NCBI GenBank assembly: GCA_903884185.1
Contig: CAISDV010000122.1
Coordinates: forward strand, 62,001-126,000
Reading direction: 5' to 3'
Length of the DNA: 64,000 nt
Source of the DNA: an uncultured Chitinophagaceae bacterium
GTDB taxonomy: Bacteria > Bacteroidota > Bacteroidia > Chitinophagales > Chitinophagaceae
Shown: piece after piece, positions 9,403 to 17,001 of the stretch
Layout of the letters: each line of letters starts with the position of its first letter
Position numbering within the stretch: the stretch's first letter is position 1
Position numbers and translations under genes: made by a program
Notes under the pieces: generated by a model
What the model saw: the letters and a program-made list of their open reading frames with translations, nothing else
The model's database searches: none
Told to the model about the DNA's origin: nothing

Positions 9403-10596
9403 ATGAAAACCGCCATCAGCGTATTATTCATTCTTGCATGTATTCACCTCTCTGCCCAGCCTTCTGAAAAGATCAAAAACATTTTTATCATCACTACTGA
9501 TGGCTTCCGATGGCAGGAGCTTTTTACAGGCGCAGATTCCACCCTTATAAATAATCCTGCTTTAGTAAAGGACACCACTTTGATCAAGACCCAATACTGG
9601 GACCCGTCTGCAGATGTAAGGAAGAGAAAGCTGCTTCCTTTTTTCTGGAATACGATCGCGGAGAAGGGACAGTTGTTTGGTAACCGCCTGTACGAGAATA
9701 AAGTGAATGTTAGCAACATTTATAAAATATCATATCCTGGTTATAATGAGATCCTGACCGGGTATGCCGATAACCGGTTCATTCCAAATATCTCAGTGAA
9801 GAATAGGAACACCAATATTCTCGAATACCTGAATGAGCAGGAAGGATATGAAGGAAAAGTAGTTGCGTTTACTTCATGGAATGTTTTTCCTTTTATCCTG
9901 AATGAAAAGAGAAGCGGTTTTCCTATCAACAGCGGATATGAAATGCTAAATGAAAAAGAAGACAGCGGCAATACGGTCATTAACGAGGTGCAGGAAAATG
10001 TAGTGGAGAAAAAGCATACGAGGTATGATATGCTTACTTACCTGAGTGCGAAGGGGTATATTGAACAGAATCATCCAAAAGTGGTGTTTCTTGGTTTTGG
10101 CGAAACGGATGAGTCTGCGCACCAGGCCAAGTACGATATGTATTTGCAGAAAGCACACCAGTTTGATGAAATGGTATCTCAGCTATGGTATTATGTGCAA
10201 ACAGATCCTTTTTATAAAGACAATACTGTATTTCTTATTACCACTGATCATGGAAGAGGAAGCAAACCCAGTACCTGGAAAAGCCATGGTTTCTGGATAA
10301 AGGGCTCAGGTGAAGTTTGGCTTGCGATGCTCGGTGGCGGGATTGCCCCCGCAAGTGAAACAAAAGGCCCGCAACAATTATATCAAAAACAAATTGCTTC
10401 AACCATTGCCATGTTATTAGGAGAAGATTTTAAAGCTGAGCATCCAATAGGGAAGCCAATGAATGTGGCTTTTAATAAAGTGGAAGAGATCTCAACTACC
10501 GTTTCAGTTGCCACACCCAAACTCGTTTTGCCTGTGCTTTATTCACGGGAAAATAAAAACATACCGGATAGCACTATTACAGTGCGCCCGAGATAA
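9403..10596 (+). CDS. Secreted alkaline phosphatase / sulfatase-superfamily hydrolase
   Basis: Predicted metal-dependent phosphatase or sulfatase-like enzyme exported by a signal peptide (about residues 1-18). Superfamily landmarks are FIITTDGFRWQELFTGAD (first metal Asp), the PGYNEILTG segment after the expected nucleophile position, GFGETDESAHQAKYDMY (Asp/His metal ligands) and TTDHGRGSKPSTWKSHGFW (Asp-His pair and a later His). Length 397 residues fits a single catalytic domain. It is transcribed away from the SusCD operon, which also contains a member of this superfamily, so two such hydrolases bracket one importer. The nucleophile and hence phosphatase versus sulfatase activity cannot be settled by eye. 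Confidence 0.78.
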   Translation: MKTAISVLFILACIHLSAQPSEKIKNIFIITTDGFRWQELFTGADSTLINNPALVKDTTLIKTQYWDPSADVRKRKLLPFFWNTIAEKGQLFGNRLYENKVNVSNIYKISYPGYNEILTGYADNRFIPNISVKNRNTNILEYLNEQEGYEGKVVAFTSWNVFPFILNEKRSGFPINSGYEMLNEKEDSGNTVINEVQENVVEKKHTRYDMLTYLSAKGYIEQNHPKVVFLGFGETDESAHQAKYDMYLQKAHQFDEMVSQLWYYVQTDPFYKDNTVFLITTDHGRGSKPSTWKSHGFWIKGSGEVWLAMLGGGIAPASETKGPQQLYQKQIASTIAMLLGEDFKAEHPIGKPMNVAFNKVEEISTTVSVATPKLVLPVLYSRENKNIPDSTITVRPR

Positions 10597-10667
10597 TCTC
10601 CCTTGTCAGGTACATAGTACTTTAAAAAGGGTTTCTATTTTTTTTGAAGTCACAAAATTCATATAGA

Positions 10668-10850
10668 TAGCCACTTGCGGGGCTTTAATAAAAAATCAAT
10701 CAATTATTCTACAGGCAGGTTGCCCCGATGGGGCACAAAAAAATACATTTTGCCAGAGCTCCAATTTAGTACTCCGTAGGAGTACCCTGTCTGTAGAAAA
10801 CACAACAAAATGAATTATAGCCCCGTAGGTGGCTACCTGTTGCGCAGAAG
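10668..10850. repeat. Cluster of four short palindromic repeat units in an intergenic region
   Basis: The 293-base gap 10597-10889 is occupied by related repeat units. Two are in one orientation (TAGCCACTTGCGGGGCT at 10668-10684 and CTACAGGCAGGTTGCCCC at 10709-10726, the latter running into GGGGCAC) and two in the other (ACTCCGTAGGAGTACCCTGT at 10771-10790 followed by CTGTAGAAAA, and GCCCCGTAGGTGGCTACCTG at 10820-10839). The first and last are near-perfect reverse complements, as are the middle two in their CTACAG/CTGTAG parts, so the region could fold into a large hairpin. No gene is visible here. Confidence 0.7.
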
Positions 10851-10889
10851 AAATTATTTGGTAATAAACACGGAATCTGACAAAATGGA

Positions 10890-11084
10890 TTATGCCAACT
10901 CATATTCTACCTTAAGCGGCGTTTCCATTTTTTGTGATGCGTTCAATACTTCTATGCCAACTATATTTTTTGAACTATCATAATCAAGTATAATTCCGGG
11001 TTTATCGCTATCGCTCTCTGCCACAGGATGATCGCTGAACTGAATGTAGAGTATATCAACTTCCTTATCATATCTAAGTTTCAT
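10890..11084 (-). CDS. DUF2283 domain-containing small protein
   Basis: A 64-residue protein matching the DUF2283 pattern along its whole length: the start MKLRYDKEVDILYIQF, a central PGIILDYDS turn and the NIVGIEVLNAS strand. Members are small, probably cytosolic, and often lie beside toxin-antitoxin-like genes, but no biochemical function is established. Here it stands alone, with a repeat cluster immediately downstream and a 217-base gap upstream before a divergent gene, so it is probably a single-gene transcript. Confidence 0.85.
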   Translation of the reverse strand: MKLRYDKEVDILYIQFSDHPVAESDSDKPGIILDYDSSKNIVGIEVLNASQKMETPLKVEYELA

Positions 11085-11301
11085 GGCTGATAGTATTTAT
11101 TGATTTTAGAGGTTTTATACGCTGTAACCACTACAGGGGGCTGCTTTGCCTCATTCACAAATATACGCAGTAAGGTGTCGTTATTTTGTGTTACATAAAT
11201 ATTACTTCATGAAGATTTATTCATTAATAAATCGTGATCGAATTATTAATTCCACCGTTGGTTGTTTGATACCAGTTATTTTTCTTTAAGATTTGTAACG
11301 T
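11085..11301. other. A/T-rich divergent intergenic region
   Basis: This 217-base gap lies between the divergent DUF2283 and actin-like genes. It is A/T rich and must contain both promoters. A TTTG near 11264 and TAAGATTTG at 11287-11295 loosely resemble minus-33 and minus-7 boxes for the rightward gene, but the minus-7 has one base too many and sits too close to the ATG. An in-frame TAA at 11296-11298 directly precedes the actin-like start and fixes its N terminus. Confidence 0.4.
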
Positions 11302-12333
11302 ATGAAAATCCTCTCTAACAGTTTTCCCAGCGTTTTTGAAACTGCGTATGGGAACACAGAAAATACTGCCCGCAACCTGCTGAATGGTTTAAAGATAAAA
11401 AAAGACAATAGCTGGTACCTGGTGGGCAACCTCGCTAAAAAAGGCGGCGTCAATCCACAGCGAATCATCAATGCATCGCCCACAGAGAACAGTTATGATC
11501 TTTTATTTAAAGCTGCCATGGTAACGCTGGCTAACCAAATGCCTAACCCGGTTTGTATTACTACCGGCTTTCCACTTTCTGCGTATAATGCCTATAAACA
11601 GCCGGCGGAAACTTATTTGAATAAGAAACATTTTCTTATTGAATATGATACAAAGACCTTTAATAATGGAGGTAATATACAGCATGCTACCTTTGACCTT
11701 GACGTATTTGAAGTGATTCCTGAGATAGTAGGTTGTATTATCGGGCTGAAAAAGCTTCTTCATTATAAAGCTCCATCACAATTTATTGCCATCAGTCTTG
11801 GTTTTGGAACGGTGGAAGGTGGAATGGTATCGGAAGACGGGATGGTGTACAGGACATGCTTCAGTTCCCACGGTATTCAATATGCAGTGGGTAACCTGCA
11901 AAAAGAACTATCAAGGAAATTTTACCTGGAGATGAAAAATATTCATCAGATGGATGATGCCTTTGTGCGCGGCAATATTGTCATTAACCGGAAGAGAATG
12001 GATATTAAAGAGGTTAGGAAAGTTATTTTACAGCAATATTACCGTGAAGTGGTATCGCCTCTTATCCGAAAATATTTAAGTGATGCCGATTTTGAGAACT
12101 GTGAAAAGATATACCTGATGGGTGGTGGTGCATTATACCCTGAACTGGTAGATGCATTTGGTGAAGAGTTTGCAGAAACTATTCCAGTAGAGATAGTGCC
12201 TGAACCTGAAAAACTCGCGAGCATTGGCTACCTCTATAATTCTCTAAAAATTTCAGGCCAGTTTCCGGGCAAATGTGCGGGTGTTGACATAGGCAACTCA
12301 TCAACTGTCATATCCATTTTCGAGCAAACATAA
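11302..12333 (+). CDS. Actin-like (ParM/Alp-type) protein with apparent circular permutation
   Basis: Predicted nucleotide-binding filament protein of the actin/ParM superfamily. Motifs in order: FPSVF at 8-12, ITTGFPLSAY at 86-95 (like the Alp/ParM GLP segment), the phosphate-2 region ISLGFGTVEGG at 164-174, adenosine motif IYLMGGGALYPEL at 270-282, an ASIGYLYN segment near 306-313, and finally GVDIGNSSTVISIF at 327-340. The last is a textbook phosphate-1 hairpin, which in normal actin-like proteins is the first strand; here the N terminus lacks it and begins at the FPS segment that normally follows it. An in-frame TAA two codons before the ATG rules out a missed N-terminal extension. The usual phosphate-2 Asp is Ser165. 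A bactofilin gene follows after 10 bases. ParM-like assignment is firm; permutation is inferred from motif order. Confidence 0.8.
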   Translation: MKILSNSFPSVFETAYGNTENTARNLLNGLKIKKDNSWYLVGNLAKKGGVNPQRIINASPTENSYDLLFKAAMVTLANQMPNPVCITTGFPLSAYNAYKQPAETYLNKKHFLIEYDTKTFNNGGNIQHATFDLDVFEVIPEIVGCIIGLKKLLHYKAPSQFIAISLGFGTVEGGMVSEDGMVYRTCFSSHGIQYAVGNLQKELSRKFYLEMKNIHQMDDAFVRGNIVINRKRMDIKEVRKVILQQYYREVVSPLIRKYLSDADFENCEKIYLMGGGALYPELVDAFGEEFAETIPVEIVPEPEKLASIGYLYNSLKISGQFPGKCAGVDIGNSSTVISIFEQT

Positions 12334-12343
12334 ATCCTGTTGC

Positions 12344-12715
12344 ATGATCTTTTTCTTCCTTGCCAGGTTTTGCGTACCAAAAAAAATTGTTATCAAAGGA
12401 AATGTAGAAGCTAAATGTTCCTGCATTGTGAGAGGGAAGATCGAAGGTTCGCTGCATTGTTCAAGGTCAGTACACATAAAAAAAGGTGGGGTACTGGAAG
12501 GAAACCTTCATGCAAAAAAAGTAAAGATCAGGGGTGCTGTCTGGGGAGATGTACATGCAAATAAAATGAGTGTTTTCCCCGGTGGTTATGTGCGAGGGAA
12601 AATAATAGCCAACAAAATCACAGTTCATGAAAATGGCCTGGTAGAAGATGTGGAAGAAGTGCAGTCAATGAAACACACAGAGCCTGAGAAGCCAGATGTG
12701 CAAACGTGGTTTTAA
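12344..12715 (+). CDS. Bactofilin (polymer-forming cytoskeletal protein)
   Basis: Bactofilins assemble into nucleotide-free filaments that scaffold envelope enzymes. The 123-residue product has the regular beta-helix pattern of the family from about residue 15 to 103, with repeating turns such as IVIKGNVEAK, IVRGKIEGSL, VHIKKGGVLEGNLHAKKV, IRGAVWGDVHANKM and VRGKIIANKITVHENG. A short hydrophobic N-terminal segment (MIFFFLARF) may contact the membrane, as reported for some bactofilins, and the tail after residue 105 is polar. It begins 10 bases after the actin-like gene and is surely co-transcribed with it, which suggests the two polymers act together. Confidence 0.85.
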   Translation: MIFFFLARFCVPKKIVIKGNVEAKCSCIVRGKIEGSLHCSRSVHIKKGGVLEGNLHAKKVKIRGAVWGDVHANKMSVFPGGYVRGKIIANKITVHENGLVEDVEEVQSMKHTEPEKPDVQTWF

Positions 12716-12717
12716 GT

Positions 12718-12751
12718 AGTTGCTGGTTACCAGTTCCTGGTTGCTGGTTTC
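12718..12751. repeat. Dispersed GGTTACTGGTTGCT-type repeat, copy 1
   Basis: A short tract of alternating GTTGCTGGTTACCAGTT-like heptamers just after the bactofilin stop. The same degenerate words recur at about 20520, 23281, 31161, 34424 and 36367 in this window. The open frame of the next gene can be read back through this tract, but that extension is not supported as coding. Confidence 0.7.
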
Positions 12752-12845
12752 TGAAACATATTCTTCACACACGCTTTACCCTAACTTAATGTTTGCAGGA
12801 AGATTTTTCAACTACTTCGGAATAGTTTTACCAAAACAATTTATT

Positions 12846-13205
12846 ATGACAACAGAACAAATAGCACACCGCCTGGTGGAGCTTTGCCGTGAGGGCAAAT
12901 TTGAAATGGCCCAGGATGAACTTTTTGCACCCGATGCCATCAGTATTGAACCAAATGAATCTGAAGCATTTGCAAAAGAGACCAAAGGCCTCGAAGCCAT
13001 CATTCAAAAAGGGCATGAATTCGCGGCAATGGTAGAAGAAATGCATGGAGGATCGGTATCAGAGCCGTTGCTATCCGGCCATTCTTTTGCGGTAGTAATG
13101 ACCATGGACATGACGATGAAAGGAAAGGGGCGAATGAATATGTCTGAGCTATGCGTGTATGAAACAGAAGAAGGCAAGATCATTTCTGAGTCGTTTCATA
13201 TGTAG
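12846..13205 (+). CDS. SnoaL/NTF2-like fold protein
   Basis: A 119-residue cytosolic protein with the layout of the SnoaL-like branch of the NTF2 fold: N-terminal helices (IAHRLVELCREGKFEMAQDELFAPD at about 5-29), an acidic NESEAF turn, a second helix around GLEAIIQKGHEFAAMVEE, and C-terminal beta strands ending in EGKIISESFHM. The ATG at 12846 is chosen because homologous folds start near there; the frame stays open to 12720 but that part crosses a dispersed repeat. Such proteins are often ketosteroid-isomerase-like or binding proteins; no catalytic residue pattern is diagnostic here. Confidence 0.75.
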   Translation: MTTEQIAHRLVELCREGKFEMAQDELFAPDAISIEPNESEAFAKETKGLEAIIQKGHEFAAMVEEMHGGSVSEPLLSGHSFAVVMTMDMTMKGKGRMNMSELCVYETEEGKIISESFHM

Positions 13206-13870
13206 GGCCAATTATTTAAAACGTATTTACACTTCAGTCTTTCAACTCTCGTAACCAAGCAGTGCGAAGGTGGCAGCCCTTCGTTAGTAGCCATGGTCTA
13301 TATCCCTTCCGAAGGCAAGCGGGGGGATATTTTTTTGTCATTGAAGGCTCTTCGCCCTGCTTTTCTATACTCATCCTTCGCTCATCGTTCACTCAAGGTA
13401 TACTCAACCTATACTCAAAACCCGAAAATCCGGGTAGCCGGATGAGCCGTTTTTTAGCCCTTCGTTCACAGCAAACCCGGTTTCGTTCCAACTTCCTGTA
13501 CTGTTCGTTCCAGGTTCCTTAACCCTTCGTTACATTTTCATTTTTTCGCCCTTCCCAGGTGTTATGTTTGTTCCCGGTAAACATGATCAGGGAAATGCCC
13601 TGAAGCCGGAATGAAGCTTTGATGACGCCTTCATGACGCCTTGATGAGGCTTTGATGAGCACAGGATGAAGCAAGAAACAAGCTACAATGAAGCCAGAAT
13701 GAGCACAGGATGAAGCCGGAAACAGGCTACAACGAAGCAGGGATGACAAATAAAAAATTTAAGCACTTAACATGAATAAACACACAGGACAAGATTTTCA
13801 GCCAGGTAATTTAGGAGCAGGGCTTCGTTTGAAACGAAGTTTACTTAATTTCATCACCCAAACTACGCAC
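13206..13870. repeat. Gene-free, repeat-rich 665-base intergenic region
   Basis: No credible gene is seen; open frames here lack any protein-like composition. The left part is studded with CCTTCGTT and TTCGTTC words (near 13278, 13458, 13482, 13506, 13522). The right part (13598-13746) is a degenerate tandem array of GATGAAGC/GATGACGCC words, including two 44-base units at 13657-13700 and 13701-13744 that differ at about seven positions, each opening with GAGCACAGGATGAAGC. The array ends just before the D-aminoacylase leader, whose promoter should lie after about 13745. The composition (purine-rich on one strand) is unlike the flanking genes. Confidence 0.65.
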
Positions 13871-15442
13871 ATGAAGTTGATCCCCCTCCTGTTACTGCTG
13901 CTCAGCTCATTCGCCAATGCACAAAAAGCAGATATCCTTATCCGTAATGGCAGAATTTTAGACGGCACCGGCAACTCATGGGTATATGGAGATATAGCTG
14001 TGAAAGATGGGAAGATCATTAAAACAGGTAAGCTCGCTAACTGGGATGCGGCTAAAATCATTGATGCAGGCGGACTGATCGTTGCACCAGGTTTTATTGA
14101 TGTGCATACGCATATTGAAGGCGAGGAAAAAAGAGCGCCTGAAGCATCCAATTTTATTTATGATGGCGTGACCACGGTAATCACCGGCAACTGCGGTTCT
14201 TCGGAAGTGAATATGGGAAAATATTTTTCAATGCTGGACAGCCTGAAACTTTCTATCAACGTTGCTTCTTTGATCGGCCATAATGATGTACGCAAAGCAG
14301 TGATGGGTTCTGCTAACCGCGATCCTACAGAAGATGAAATGAAAAGAATGGAAGCGATCGTTGACCGTGCCATGAAAGACGGTGCAGTAGGGCTTTCCAC
14401 AGGCTTGATCTATATCCCGGGTACTTATTCCAAAACAGAAGAAGTGGTGCGCCTTGCTAAAGTGGCGTCAAAATACAATGGCATCTATACCAGTCACATG
14501 CGCGATGAAGGCGATAGTGTAACACAGGCAATAGAAGAGGCATTACATATTGGCCGTGAAGCAAAAATGCCGGTAGAAATTTCACATTTTAAATTGAGCG
14601 GACAACAAAACTGGGGCAGAAGCAAGGAAACATTACCGATGATCATGAAGGCTCGCGAAGAAGGACTGGATGTAACGATCGATCAGTATCCTTACACAGC
14701 CAGCAGCACTTCATTAAGCACGTTAATACCTGATTGGATACTGGCAGACGGACAGGACTCTATCAAAGCAAGATTGGAAAGGCCTGCCGTTAAAAAAGAA
14801 GTGGTGGCGTATATGCTGAAGAAACTGAAGAAAAGAAAGCTGAAACATTTTAGCTACCCGGTAGTAGCTTCTTACAGGGCAGATACTACTTTGAATGGCA
14901 AGAGTATTGAAGAAGCGAATCTTGTAAAAAATAGAAAACACGATGCAGCTACTGAAGCCGAAATGGTAATAGAGATGATGATGCAAGGTGGCGCAGGCAT
15001 GGTGTTTCATGGCATGAGCGAAGATGATGTAAAGAACATTATGAAATACCCGTTCAATATGTTTGCAAGTGATGCCAGCATCCGCATATTCGGGCAGGGC
15101 GCACCACATCCGCGTGGCTATGGCACCAACGCAAGGGTATTATCAAAATATGTGCGTGATGAAAAAGTGTTGAGCCTGGAAGAAGCAGTTAGAAGAATGA
15201 CCTCGCTACCCGCACAAAAATTTCAGTTGAAAGACCGTGGGCTACTGCGCGAGGGTTATGCTGCTGATATTGTGATATTTGATGAGAAAGAAGTGAAGGA
15301 CCTTTCTACTTATGATAAGCCGCATCAATATTCAACCGGTTTTAAATATGTTTTAGTCAACGGGAAACTGACAGTGGAAAATGGCAAACACAATGGAACA
15401 AGGAGCGGACAGGTATTGACCGGCCCGGGCAAATCATCCTAA
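13871..15442 (+). CDS. Secreted D-aminoacylase / N-acyl-D-amino-acid deacylase family amidohydrolase
   Basis: Predicted zinc amidohydrolase that removes N-acyl groups from D-amino acids or hydrolyses related amides. With the ATG at 13871 the product (523 residues) opens with a signal peptide ending at FANA; the frame is open to 13772 but that would bury the signal. Landmarks: ILIRNGRILDGTG, metal motif DVHTHIEG, DGVTTVITGNCGSSEVN typical of D-aminoacylases, TSHMRDEGD, ISHFKLSGQQNWG, and the C-terminal HPRGYGT and GYAADIVIFD segments. It leads a plus-strand series with a class C hydrolase, M19 dipeptidase and penicillin acylase-type amidase, all exported, pointing to extracytoplasmic degradation of acylated or D-amino-acid peptides. 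Confidence 0.88.
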   Translation: MKLIPLLLLLLSSFANAQKADILIRNGRILDGTGNSWVYGDIAVKDGKIIKTGKLANWDAAKIIDAGGLIVAPGFIDVHTHIEGEEKRAPEASNFIYDGVTTVITGNCGSSEVNMGKYFSMLDSLKLSINVASLIGHNDVRKAVMGSANRDPTEDEMKRMEAIVDRAMKDGAVGLSTGLIYIPGTYSKTEEVVRLAKVASKYNGIYTSHMRDEGDSVTQAIEEALHIGREAKMPVEISHFKLSGQQNWGRSKETLPMIMKAREEGLDVTIDQYPYTASSTSLSTLIPDWILADGQDSIKARLERPAVKKEVVAYMLKKLKKRKLKHFSYPVVASYRADTTLNGKSIEEANLVKNRKHDAATEAEMVIEMMMQGGAGMVFHGMSEDDVKNIMKYPFNMFASDASIRIFGQGAPHPRGYGTNARVLSKYVRDEKVLSLEEAVRRMTSLPAQKFQLKDRGLLREGYAADIVIFDEKEVKDLSTYDKPHQYSTGFKYVLVNGKLTVENGKHNGTRSGQVLTGPGKSS

Positions 15443-15468
15443 ATAAATCATACCCTAAAACAATACAC

Positions 15469-17001
15469 ATGAGAAAATTGATCCTCGCACTTTTATTTTT
15501 TCCTCTATTTTCTATTGGAAGAAATTTTTCTGACTCAGTCCCTTCATTTGTAAAAGATAGTTTGGACAAATATGTAAACACCGCTTTACAGTTGTGGAAG
15601 ATACCGGGCGTATCTGTATGCATAGTAAAAGATGGAAAGATCGTTGCCATGAAAGGATATGGCGTAACAGAACTAGGAACAAATAATAAAGTGGATGAAA
15701 ATACTTTATTCATGATCGGCTCCAACAGCAAAGCATTTACTGCTACCATTGTTGCGCTACTGGATGCAGAGAAGAAATTATCTTTTGAAGATAAGGTGAC
15801 TCAATGGGTACCTAATTTTAAAATGAAAGATCCCTGGGTGACCAAAGAAGCGATCATACGCGACCTGCTTTGCCACCGCCTGGGTATGCAAACTTTTCAG
15901 GGTGATTTTATGTTTTTTGATACCGACCTGAGCACAGATGATGTACTTCATAAATTTTCCTTGATGCAGCCTTCCTATAGTTTCCGTTCTAAATGGGGAT
16001 ATACAAATGCTGCTTTTTTAATGGCAGGACTGGCTTCGGGAAATGCCGCTCACAGCACCTGGCAGGATCTTGTGCGCACAAGAATATTTCAACCATTGGG
16101 CATGACAAGAAGCCTCGCTTTATCAAGTGAAATAACTTCTGCTACTAATAAAGCCACCGCACATTCAGTGGTGCATGGAGAGATCGTAAAAATTCCTTAC
16201 GGGCAATTAGATAACCTTGCACCTGCAGGTGCCATCAGTTCTTCCGTGAATGATATGAGCAAATGGGTAATGATGCAATTGAACAATGGAAAGTTTGACG
16301 GCAAGACAGTGATCCCTGCAAGCGCCATCCAGCAAACAAGGGTACCACAATCTATTCTGGGCGATGCGAATCATTTATATAACGGCGGCCATTTTGCTTT
16401 ATACGGAATGGGTTGGTTCCTGGAAGAATATGGCGGCAAGAAAATTGTTTCGCATACTGGCGGCGTAAATGGTTTTGTAACAAGCGTTACATTGATACCC
16501 GAAGAAAAATTAGGAATAGTTGTACTTACCAATACAGACCAGAACTCGTTTTATGAAGCATTGAAATGGGAGATCATGGATGCATATCTTGGATTCCCTT
16601 ATCGCAATTACAGTTCTGTGTACCACGGGTTTGCTGACCGTCAAACAAAAGCTGAAGAGGATATAGAAAAGAAAAAGCATGACACCATTAGCATGCATCC
16701 TGCAACTGCCTTACCGCTATCTGCTTACACAGGAGAATTTGAAAATGATATCTATGGTGGTTTGAAGATCACAGTGGAAGGAGATCATTTGCGTGCGGCC
16801 TTTCAGCACCATGTTATGACAGGCAAGCTGGAGGCATTGGGTGGTAATCGTTTTTTCTGCACCTACAGCAATCCTACCTGGGGTACCAGCACGATACCAT
16901 TTACGGTTACTAATGGCGCTGTTGAATCCGTTACGATTAAGGTTGCCGATTTTGTTGACTATATTCCTTATGAATTCAAAAAGAAAAAAGCCGGTAAATA
17001 A
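15469..17001 (+). CDS. Secreted class C beta-lactamase-family serine hydrolase
   Basis: Member of the serine beta-lactamase/D-Ala-D-Ala peptidase superfamily, class C type. A signal peptide spans about residues 1-18. The nucleophile motif SxxK is S85-N-S-K88 in FMIGSNSKAF, the YxN motif is in WGYTNAAF, and the third motif appears as HTGGVNGF. A C-terminal beta domain (about 405-505, DUF3471-like) follows the catalytic domain. Likely substrates are D-amino-acid peptides, esters or amides rather than beta-lactams. It starts 26 bases after the D-aminoacylase and its stop TAA overlaps the ATG of the dipeptidase by one base, so the three genes form an operon. Confidence 0.9.
   Translation: MRKLILALLFFPLFSIGRNFSDSVPSFVKDSLDKYVNTALQLWKIPGVSVCIVKDGKIVAMKGYGVTELGTNNKVDENTLFMIGSNSKAFTATIVALLDAEKKLSFEDKVTQWVPNFKMKDPWVTKEAIIRDLLCHRLGMQTFQGDFMFFDTDLSTDDVLHKFSLMQPSYSFRSKWGYTNAAFLMAGLASGNAAHSTWQDLVRTRIFQPLGMTRSLALSSEITSATNKATAHSVVHGEIVKIPYGQLDNLAPAGAISSSVNDMSKWVMMQLNNGKFDGKTVIPASAIQQTRVPQSILGDANHLYNGGHFALYGMGWFLEEYGGKKIVSHTGGVNGFVTSVTLIPEEKLGIVVLTNTDQNSFYEALKWEIMDAYLGFPYRNYSSVYHGFADRQTKAEEDIEKKKHDTISMHPATALPLSAYTGEFENDIYGGLKITVEGDHLRAAFQHHVMTGKLEALGGNRFFCTYSNPTWGTSTIPFTVTNGAVESVTIKVADFVDYIPYEFKKKKAGK

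Noticed and set aside
11302-12333. Plasmid partition (ParM) locus
   Set aside because: No ParR gene, no centromere-like iterons and no replication gene nearby; the partner gene is a bactofilin.
12720-12845. N-terminal extension of the SnoaL-like protein (open frame from 12720)
   Set aside because: The extension crosses a dispersed repeat and gives residues unlike the fold; ATG at 12846 gives a normal domain.
13262-13522. Small open frame in the repeat-rich spacer
   Set aside because: Translated product is rich in Ser/Arg/Phe with no domain pattern and overlaps the CCTTCGTT words; no convincing start context.
13657-13744. Possible CRISPR-like array in the tandem repeat region
   Set aside because: Only two 44-base units, directly adjacent with no unique spacers, degenerate, and no cas genes nearby.
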